Shown here in pieces: positions 21,796 through 28,549 of a DNA stretch of 28,549 nt. The notes below the pieces were generated by a model. It saw nothing but the letters and a program-made list of their open reading frames with translations, did no database searches and was not told the DNA's origin. The stretch is taken from positions 1-28,549 of the forward strand of contig JABANN010000445.1 of assembly GCA_013115125.1 (NCBI GenBank), given 5' to 3'. Both the position numbers and the translations under genes were made by a program. The first letter of the stretch is position 1. Every line of letters begins with the position of its first letter. The DNA is from Perkinsus olseni (Eukaryota; Perkinsozoa; Perkinsida).

Positions 21796-21933
21796 TACAC
21801 CAACATCATAGATCGGAGGACAGGGGAGGATCCACGGTTCCGTTATTGTTGTGATAGCGGAAGACTATCAACACCACAACACGGTAAGCTTTAGATGATA
21901 CTCTTATATAAGTTGAAATATTCTCTCAGCATC

Positions 21934-22547
21934 TTACACAACTACGGCGTAGAAGTAGACGCAAAAACTCAGAGCACTGATGACGCACATGAGACCACCC
22001 GGCATGAATTTACGAGTTTTCACGTACCTGAGACAAGATGATTGCAAACTCGCCCGAGGAGTTCGCTACAGTAGTCGGGGTGAACATACCTCGAGTAAAA
22101 GAAGACCGTCAATATCAATGCAATGGCCGCTAGGCAGAAGAGTCCCGTAAGATTGTCGTATGAGGATCCGACTTCTGCTGCGGCGAAGACCAGGACACCG
22201 GAGATGGTACCAGCGATCAGGGAGGGCTTACTCTTAGCCTGTACGAAGCCTATGGCCTGATACAGAGACAATATAAATTCAGAATGCCTGTGACCGGTGG
22301 ACCAATAACACGGTCCTTGCCGATGGCCACATGGTGGAAGGTCATCTCAGTGAGGGCACTAAAATGTCAAGTCGTCGTATGAACGGGAATCTTCATAATG
22401 GACACCGCGGAAAGAGTCCGACTATCGAGTTCGAGTTGGCGTATATTCTCACGTCGAGGAGAGCACACGAGGTTAACTTACCCCGCCAACGATGAGGAGG
22501 AGAGCATAGAAGAAGGCCTCATCAAACGCGAAGGCGACGGCACTCAT
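21934..22547 (-). CDS. TMEM14-family small membrane protein, copy 1
   Basis: Minus-strand exons 22547-22482, 22256-22090 and 22027-21934, with introns of 225 and 62 nt and phase kept, give 108 residues, the usual TMEM14 size. Family features are the GGAIGFVQAKSKPSLIAG block, a second hydrophobic pair (LTGLFCLAAIALILTVFFY) and the conserved end KTRKFMPGGLM followed by a last hydrophobic helix. TMEM14/FAX-type proteins are four-helix proteins of the mitochondrial inner membrane or plastid envelope linked to haem-precursor or fatty-acid movement; the cargo here is unknown. The stop lies within a GTAAGA sequence that could act as a donor, so an alternative short C-terminus is possible. A second copy lies 167 nt upstream on the same strand. 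Confidence 0.85.
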
Positions 22548-22714
22548 TGAACCAGGCCAACCAACGACAGAGACCGCTGACTGAACCTCGACGACGAACT
22601 GAGCGAGAACCAAATGCACCTTCAGGTATCACATGAAACTCAATAGTAGATCAAATTACACCAACTGGAAGTCACCACAGCCGTCAGAGTTTGTTTCGGA
22701 ACTGATAGCCGAGC

Positions 22715-23238
22715 TCATTCTTTCTTGTCGGGGCTGTCGTTCTTGTCGGCTTTCATGGCCGCCGCAGTGACACCGGCAATCACAACGCCTATCACCGCCA
22801 TGAGGCCACCCGGCATGAACTTGGAGGTTCGCTGAAACCTGATCGAGAGGATGAGAAATCCCGAGAGGTGAGGAGGAGGGCGCCACCTCTTCACGAAGAA
22901 GAGGGTGAGGAAGCTAACCAGGACGAGCTGCACTTTCCGGAGGCCTCGCCGACGCTGGGGAAGGACTCGAGTTGATAGTGCGATGACGCCGACCTGCAGG
23001 ACCCACAATGAGTTCCTTGCGGGTTGAGGGAGCTTACAGCTAGGCAACTGAGGGTACCGGCAACGATGGAGACCTTCGACCCAGCTTGCATGTAGCCAAC
23101 TACCTGAAGAGATGAGGTACTGGCGTGAGGATGAGTGGTAGTAGTAGTGGAGGAGTGTCAGGAGCTTACCCCGCCGACGCCGAGCAAGGCAGAGTAAAAC
23201 AGGTTGGCCGCGAAGGCGGCTTTGTCGGAGACGACCAT
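22715..23238 (-). CDS. TMEM14-family small membrane protein, copy 2
   Basis: Minus-strand exons 23238-23170, 23103-23038, 22993-22887 and 22838-22715, with introns of 66, 44 and 48 nt, give 121 residues ending TGA. It shares with copy 1 the N-terminal helix ending GVGG, VVGYMQAGSKVSIVAGT (copy 1: AIGFVQAKSKPSLIAGT) and RTSKFMPGGLM before the last helix. The middle differs: a basic loop LPQRRRGLRK replaces the copy 1 sequence, and an extra intron splits this part. The C-terminus is a hydrophilic tail ending DKNDSPDKKE. The first intron falls at the same GG position in both copies, supporting tandem duplication followed by divergence. The role is inferred from the family only. Confidence 0.82.
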
Positions 23239-23369
23239 AATACACGGAGAACTGAGAGGTCGATGATAGCGACAGGTCTTGTGTGCAGGCACCTCCGCTA
23301 GGTGATTGGCAACTAGCGTGAACGAGATACTGCGAGGAGGGTATCATGGACAAAAAACACGACATGATG

Positions 23370-24524
23370 TCAACCATACAGGGCCAAAAAGTTGGCAAGA
23401 TTGGTCATAACTTCGTTATCACTGTCAAGAGGTGCGGGGGCGGATCCGAAGGGGGATGATGACATGCTGCTCATGGCCGACAGACCGCGGAAGCTGTTGC
23501 CGAATCTAGCCTTGACGAAGGGGTCATCGATGTTGAGTGCGGCGAGGGCGTCCTGCGAAGGCCAGAAGAGTAGGAAGGTCCTGAGAAATGGAGTGCTCGT
23601 GAAGGGGGAGCCCACAGACACTGGAAAACCGAAGCAGATCCTTCAGGCCATGAGTCCCCTACCTCGGAAAGAGTGATAAGAACCCAGCTAGCGACAAAGA
23701 GTAAACTTGATTATCATAACGGAGCTGAGTCCAGGCCCCTGGCCTTCCTGTCCTCCTCCGGAAGGTGCTCTGCAGTACAGTAGACCGCCACGGGAGCCGC
23801 TGCACCGGCGCTATGTCGAGCTCAGGCACGCTCTGGGTTCTGGGTAGAATACGTGGTCTGCGGCTTTTCGTCATCGCCGGGGGAGTTGATGTCGTCATTA
23901 TCTCAAGCAAGATCTCAGCATCTGCCAATGATGCTTCGCGAGGGAATCTTAGGTCGAAAGCGACCTTACCGAGCTTCATCTTCATCCATGTGCGGAAGTT
24001 GAATTTGAAGATTCTCTCGGGTCTGACATGCCTGGAAGGCTCATCGGCAAACTCGCAATTGTCCAAGACTGCCTGTGCATTTGTCTGAAAACAGCGAAAA
24101 TGCGAGAAGGAAAGGATAGAGTCCTTACGTCTTCTGCGGACTCCACAGTGTCGAAATCGCCCGCGTCGCCGAGGACGACCTGTTTTGTATCTTCCTGGCT
24201 GCACCTGAAGATGCCTTCAACTTGATCGGCAACTGTCTGCCGGGGCAGCGCGGATCTATCGTCGAAGACGACTTCATTCCCGTTCCCCTTCATGTAGCTC
24301 ATCCCCTTGGTAAGATGAACTTTGAAATGAGAATGAGGCCATCGAGGTAAGTAAGGGACGATCTTCTTGTAGTAGGGAGGGTCGTCACCAGCCGGTACAC
24401 AGGGACGTCTACCCTTCCCGGGCGCAGCGGTGGCCATTGACGAGAAAAGCTTCTCAACCCACTGCAAGACAGGTGCAGGGGCTTCTGCCTTGACAAGGCG
24501 AACAACACTCAGACGAAGAAACAT
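23370..24524 (-). CDS. Three-exon gene of unknown function (342 residues)
   Basis: Minus-strand exons 24524-24129, 24084-23663 and 23580-23370, with introns of 44 nt (GTAAGG...TTTTCAG) and 82 nt (GTAGGG...TTCTCAG), all in phase, ending TGA. The N-terminus (MFLRLSVVRLVKAEAPAPVL) is basic and amphipathic, compatible with an organelle presequence. Further on are KKIVPYLPRWPHSHFKVHL, an acidic stretch (GDAGDFDTVESAED), a basic segment (SRRPRILPRTQ) and a Ser/Met-rich end. I recognise no catalytic motif or family; a lineage-specific mitochondrial protein, for example a ribosome component, is only a guess. The next gene on the same strand stops 35 nt upstream, and TMEM14 copy 2 starts 131 nt downstream. 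Confidence 0.65.
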
Positions 24525-24559
24525 ATTTTACGTAGGGCCAGATAGTCGTGTTGTGATGG

Positions 24560-25418
24560 TTACTCGTACTTAGCCTCCACCGACTTCATCAGGGACTCCA
24601 GTGACTTCCCCTTCACCTGTCGTCGCCATCCAGTGACACCTTCCGATACAGCAGTCCTGATGGCAGCCTCTTGACTGTGTTTGGCGGCCTTGACTCCCAC
24701 AGAAGCAGCCTGCTTGGAAAAAACTGGAGGGGCCTCAATGACCTCGCCGAAGGCAGGCTTGTCGGTCTTCGGATCCTCATCATCGTCATCATCACTGGCA
24801 TCATCATGATCACCATCATTTTCTTCCTTCTCGTCAACAGACTCCTTCTGCATGGCTGCCATCTTAGCGAGGGCCTCCTCCAAGCGGGGTATCTTCGGTA
24901 GAACCAGGGGCTTCAGCAGGCTCGGAACGCCATCTTCATCGTAATCAGGGCCGAACTCGGACCGCTTCCTCTTGCCGGTCTCCTCCTCGTCCGACTGAAT
25001 TTTCTTCTTTTTAGCACTCTTCTCTACAACAGGTTTGCCCATCTTCTGTCGTCGTAGATCGGCCTCCTGCTTCATCAAGGCATGCTTCTCGCGGTTGGTC
25101 AACTTCTTTCCTTCAGTCTTCGTCACTTCCGTCCCCACCTTCGCTGCCTCAGTAGCCTTCACGTCCTCAGTTGCCTCAGTTACGGGCACAATGAGATCCT
25201 CATCGTCCTTCTTTGGCGCTTCATTACGGCCTTCAAAGTCCTTCGCCAGAGGGGTCCTGACACAACCAAAACGTCCACATTTCAACCATTGCCTAATGCT
25301 GCTGCCCTCATTATTTCCAGGCAAGGCCGACTCACCTCTGCTCGGCAAATTTGGTGATTTTCTTATGCCGACCTAGCCGACCCCCGCCACGACGATTCTC
25401 GTACTTACGATGTCGCAT
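24560..25418 (-). CDS. Basic/acidic coiled protein, probably nucleolar (CCDC137-like?)
   Basis: Minus-strand exons 25418-25336 and 25256-24560 (79-nt intron, GTGAGT...GTGTCAG, phase kept) give 259 residues. It begins MRHRKYENRRGGGRLGRHKK, very basic. A charged helical region follows (LTNREKHALMKQEADLRRQK), then a KKKK/KRKR cluster, PSLLKPLVLPKIPRLEEAL, a run of mostly Asp/Glu (about 175-195) and FGEVIEAPPVF. Mixed Lys-rich and Asp-rich tracts are typical of nucleolar ribosome-assembly factors, and an FG(E/D)V-x-x-PP motif recalls CCDC137-type proteins; both are inferences from composition. The start is 9 nt from a plus-strand candidate ATG at 25410, so the two cannot both be correct unless the genes overlap head to head. 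Confidence 0.7.
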
Positions 25419-25833
25419 GCCGGGCTGAAGTACAAGAGAGTTACTCCGATCGACGACGACGTCGCCAAGGAGCACGCGTTCGATTCGACGAAGGTTCGAT
25501 CTCTGGCTTCGCCATTTCTCCTGTATTTAATTGCAACGACAGAACTCATTTTGGGTTCATATACTGTGCTTTTTATTCTCATCGTACCGTGAGAGTTTCA
25601 TCTCACCTGACGGCAAGTTCCGTGGGGATTGAAGGTTGTTGAATATCATCATCATGCCTACCACGTATTCGGGCACAACCCCCCGAGATTACTTCAATTC
25701 AACAGCATCCAACATGTCCGCTGCTGCCGGGAACAGACAGTCGGGTGGTGCCCTGCCGACCACTAAGGAAGAGCAGAAAGAGCGACTGAAACAACTGTTG
25801 GAGATGATGAAGAACTTACCCAAGGGAGAGTAG
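25410..25833 (+). CDS. Possible small two-exon membrane protein
   Basis: Exon 25410-25588 joins exon 25635-25833 across a 46-nt intron (GTGAGA...GAAG) in phase, giving 125 residues and a TAG stop. The N-terminus MSHAGLKYKRVTPIDDDV is hydrophilic. A hydrophobic stretch (SPFLLYLIATTELILGSY and onward) could form one or two helices, followed by a Lys/Glu-rich coil (KEEQKERLKQLLEMMKNL). No family recognised. The hydrophobic part is AT-rich and could instead be intron, in which case the coil belongs to another product. It overlaps the start of the minus-strand gene by 9 nt. Low confidence in boundaries. Confidence 0.35.
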
Positions 25834-26046
25834 GCTAAGCTGTTATTGGGGACGTTCGAGAATCACGGCATGGTCACGAGGGCGGCTGGAGGTTTCTATT
25901 AGCACTCTCATGACTATGCTCAATCCAACACTGAGCGTCGCTCAGCCGATCTACTGAGTTTTCTTCCACGTATACTCAGTGCCGATTTCCAGAACTGAGG
26001 TCTTCGTCCTCTCTTAGAGCGTTCTAGCGATAGTAGAGTTGAGTCG

Positions 26047-26588
26047 ATCTCACCGACTCCGTCACATCGTTCGAAGGCCGGCAGTTCAACCTGTCGTTAC
26101 CTTCGTTTCCGCTTTTCAGTGTCACCAATGAGGATGGTGACAAAATAGTAGACATCGAGGAGAAGCTGGAGGAGACGAAGACTCATTCGAAGGCTCCCCA
26201 AGTGGCAACGCCATCGCCAGCTATGGAGGATGAATTGGAGTCGAAACGAACGGAGATGGTCAAGTGGTGGGCCGACGTGATGAGAGAGGCTCCGTCGTAC
26301 AGTGAGCCTGACCGTGATGAGGCAGAGGTGGCGAAGAAGACGACAGCATCACGACCATCACCAAGTGAATCGTCTGAGGAGGTCGATAGGGTGCCACAGA
26401 CAACGGAGGCTTTCACTGGCACCGTGACTGAGCACGGTGTGAAGACTGTGGAGAGCGCAGAAGGGCCATCTACGTCTAAACGAGTGTCGAAATTCAAGAT
26501 GGACCGTGCAGCTAAGAAGGGTTTTGGCGGTATGTTTGCTGCTAGACACGGCATCCCTATGGGGAGTCAGAATACTGACGCTGAGTGA
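26047..26588 (+). CDS. 3' part of a gene, possibly URI/prefoldin-like
   Basis: One frame is open from about 26047 to the TGA at 26586-26588, with an acceptor-like site at its left. The segment FEGRQFNLSLPSFPLFSV leads to NEDGDKIVDIEEKLEE, which recalls the GDIVDIREE stretch of URI-type unconventional prefoldins. A long acidic, Ser/Thr-rich region follows, and then VSKFKMDRAAKKGFGG, similar to the VSRFK motif near the C-terminus of that family. This is a weak resemblance. The start codon and 5' exons are unresolved; they may lie in 25834-26046 or join the coil-encoding exon ending at 25833. An alternative acceptor at 26119 would shorten the exon. Confidence 0.45.
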
Positions 26589-26718
26589 AATATCCAATAT
26601 TCGACAAGAACAGTTTCCTACGTTTACGGTACGTGTGTTTAGTTGGATACGTTGGCAATGAGCGTACTGTGGTATCTACTGGCGCTGCTCCTCCCAGCGC
26701 CCCTATACGACCTAGAGG

Positions 26719-27905
26719 ATGACGATTCAGCAGCTTACTGGTCGCCAGGGCGTCACCGACGAGCAGCTGACCATGATAAAGCAACAAGTGTCGGTGTGGA
26801 TGTCGAACTATGATGCTTCCCATGATATGGCACATATAGAGAGGGTCGTAGCTACCACTAAGGCGATCCATGGGAGAGATGAGGTGAATCCGAGGTTGAA
26901 GAGAGGGCGTTGAGGATGGTGATCAGATCGCTGTGGGGGCCGACCGTAACCTCTTGCTGGCTGTGGCCTACCTTCATGATTCGTTCGATAGAAAGTACTG
27001 CCCGGACACGACGATGAAGGCGCAGGAAATAGTGAAGAGTCTATCGGAGGAGCCGATCGGTCTGTCCAAGTCAACAGCCCAATTTATCATTGATAAGATA
27101 CACAACGTAATCCCCAACAAAAACAACAACGACAACGGTGAACGGCACATATGTCAGATGAGCTATTCTGCTGAGCTGAAGAGCGGCAGGAGTGCGGAGA
27201 GCGCTGCTGACCCATACATCGCCATTGTGCAAGATGCTGATAGACTGGACGCGATGGGCGCTATTGGGATCTGCCGGTGGGGAGCATTTGTTTGATCACT
27301 CTGAACGGGGCTAGCATCATCATCACGGCAGATGCATGGCCTACTCTGGGGCGAAGGATCGGCCTATCGTCTCCGAAGGAGGAGCGGAAGAGTTGCAGTT
27401 ACAACGAAGATTCGTGGAGAGGCCCGAGAGCACCAAACCTACGGCCACCCAGTAGGAGGGCTTCCATTTACTCGAGATGTTCCTTGGTTTAGGACTGTCG
27501 TTGTCAGCAGTCTTACATCTACAGGTTTACAGTTCGGGTTATACATTTCTCCAGACAAGTTCCGTTGATCAATCGCTTGATTGCTGCCTCGCCAGGGCCT
27601 CCTACTACCTTCGCCATCGGGCGTTGAACCTCGGCTTCATGTTTCGCGTTTATATTAATTCTCTTCTGTGAGTATTTTAGGATCTCCTTACGGAACTCGT
27701 CATCTTTCGTCAAGACGCTTCTCTCGTGGCTAACCTCAGGTACGCGAAGGGGAGTCCATCCGCAGTCGCTCATTTCTACGAGAAGTTGCTTCAACTGAAG
27801 GATACCATGAAGACTCGAACGGGTGGACAGATCGCTGAGCAAAGACATCAATTCATGCTGCAATTCCTCGACCAAATATTCGCCGAAATAAATGGCACTG
27901 CATGA
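26719..27905 (+). CDS. HD-domain phosphohydrolase (YpgQ-like)
   Basis: Exons 26719-26883, 26927-27276, 27332-27451 and 27740-27905, with introns of 43, 55 and 288 nt and phase kept, give 266 residues. HD metal ligands are all present: SHDMAHIERV (about 34-43), YLHD (H72-D73) and QDADRLD (D158, D160). Family blocks GAIGICRCMAYSGAKDRPI and HFYEKLLQLKDTMKTRTG confirm the joins and the C-terminal part. Related bacterial proteins are metal-dependent nucleotide phosphohydrolases; the substrate here is not known. An insert with NKNNNDNGE lies in the middle of exon 2. The first ATG after the upstream gene in this frame was chosen as start. A small ATG-led frame at 26658 encodes a hydrophobic leader but is out of frame. 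The 288-nt third intron is much longer than its neighbours. Confidence 0.88.
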
Positions 27906-28448
27906 ATTATTACGGAGGCTGATGCTTCTTGCGTTGATTCGGGAGGACTTACCGCATCGTGGGTAATGCTCATGGAGGTGTCAACAATGATCCCGGGCAA
28001 ACCCTCCGTACCGGTATACTGTCTACCCAACTGAGTGAGGACTTGTCCGCCGAACTTCACCTTTCTCTCGAGAATCCAGGAGTATGTTCAGTGCTATAAT
28101 GAATGACGGTGCTTCACGAGAGCTCCTCCTCACGAACGTAACAAAAACTTCGTGCGATCTTGTGAAACGAGGACCACGCTTTTACAACCATTAGAGATCG
28201 AATATACCCGTTGGACCGCGAGCGTAGAATGAAGATGGCCATTCGTCGCTCAGGCAATGTATGTTGCTCGGGTGACAAATGTAGTGGAGCAAACGCTGAG
28301 GGCGATGGTGCTACCCTCTCAAGACTAGCGTGAAGCATAGCGACGATGCTCTTAACTCATTCGAAGTATGAAGCTTGACAGAGAAGACATTCAGGGTTCA
28401 TGTCACCAGCAGATGTGTCTGACACATTGGAGTTTTACCTGTTTAACA
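27906..28448. other. 3' flank with unresolved minus-strand exons
   Basis: Two minus-strand pieces look partly coding. About 28060-27953 encodes VKFGGQVLTQLGRQYTGTEG and onward, ending at a GTAAGT donor at 27952. An ATG-led frame of 74 codons runs from 28338 to 28114 (MLHASLERVAPSPS...). I could not join them in phase, and recognise no family. They may belong to one minus-strand gene whose remainder is outside the window or overlaps the HD gene. Confidence 0.3.
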
Positions 28449-28549
28449 CGTAAAACAGTTTTACGCGAAGTGTTTAACGCGAAAAACGCGATGTGTTGTG
28501 TAGTCATATCACTTCGCGTGATAACGCTGGTGTGAAACGCAATAACGCG
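28449..28549. repeat. Repeat-rich right edge with nested inverted repeats
   Basis: CGTAAAAC and GTTTTACG (28449-28465) flank a single A. ACGCGAAGTG (28463-28472) is the exact reverse complement of 28510-28519. The word AACGCG or close variants (AACGC, ACGCG) recurs about every 10-20 nt to the edge. Composition differs from the neighbouring genes. This could be the edge of a foldback element or a satellite-like repeat; the window ends too soon to tell. Confidence 0.5.

Noticed and set aside
25831-26018. Recoded TAG codons, because the frame stays protein-like after the TAG at 25831
   Set aside because: Other genes in the window use TAA, TAG and TGA as ordinary stops, and the extension also contains TGA; unresolved splicing is simpler.

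Overview
The window looks like nuclear DNA of a unicellular alveolate, most likely a perkinsozoan (Perkinsus-like) protist. That is an inference. The sequence shows very dense genes on both strands, GT-AG introns mostly 41-59 nt long, standard stop codons, and intergenic gaps as short as 35 nt. I see no bacterial operon structure, tRNA or rRNA gene, CRISPR array or recognisable transposon. Most genes were rebuilt by hand from splice sites, codon phase and family motifs, because many exons are too short to stand out as open frames.

Layout. 1-642 (minus): three exons of a partial gene of unknown function that runs off the left edge. 2067-6134 and 6507-10511 (plus): two tandem full-length ABCB/P-glycoprotein exporters with identical intron positions and patchy near-identity, concentrated in the nucleotide-binding domains. 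11217-13708 (plus): a 14-exon branched-chain amino acid aminotransferase with a mitochondrial-type N-terminus. 14233-17734 (plus): a 16-exon ABCB half-transporter of the TAP/ABCB9/ABCB10 type. 17814-18365 (plus): a single-exon 2H cyclic phosphodiesterase. 18919-20379 (minus): a six-exon gene of unknown function.

From 25418 down to 21405 the minus strand carries a tight run of five genes: a basic/acidic coiled, probably nucleolar protein; an unknown 342-residue protein; two tandem TMEM14-family genes; and a small membrane protein with weak TLC-like features. On the plus strand 25410-27905 holds a possible small membrane protein, a possible URI/prefoldin-like C-terminal exon and a clear HD-domain phosphohydrolase. 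The right edge (28449-28549) is rich in inverted and AACGCG-type repeats.

How the genes relate. Three ABCB proteins lie within 16 kb, two of them full exporters probably at the plasma membrane or vesicles. The aminotransferase, the half-transporter (if ABCB10-like) and the TMEM14 pair could all serve mitochondria, but co-location alone does not show a shared pathway. I found no wholly new system. The most useful points are the hidden multi-exon genes, the probable gene conversion between the two exporters, recurrent perfect palindromes with a one-base centre, and a pair of divergent genes whose candidate start codons lie within nine bases of each other.
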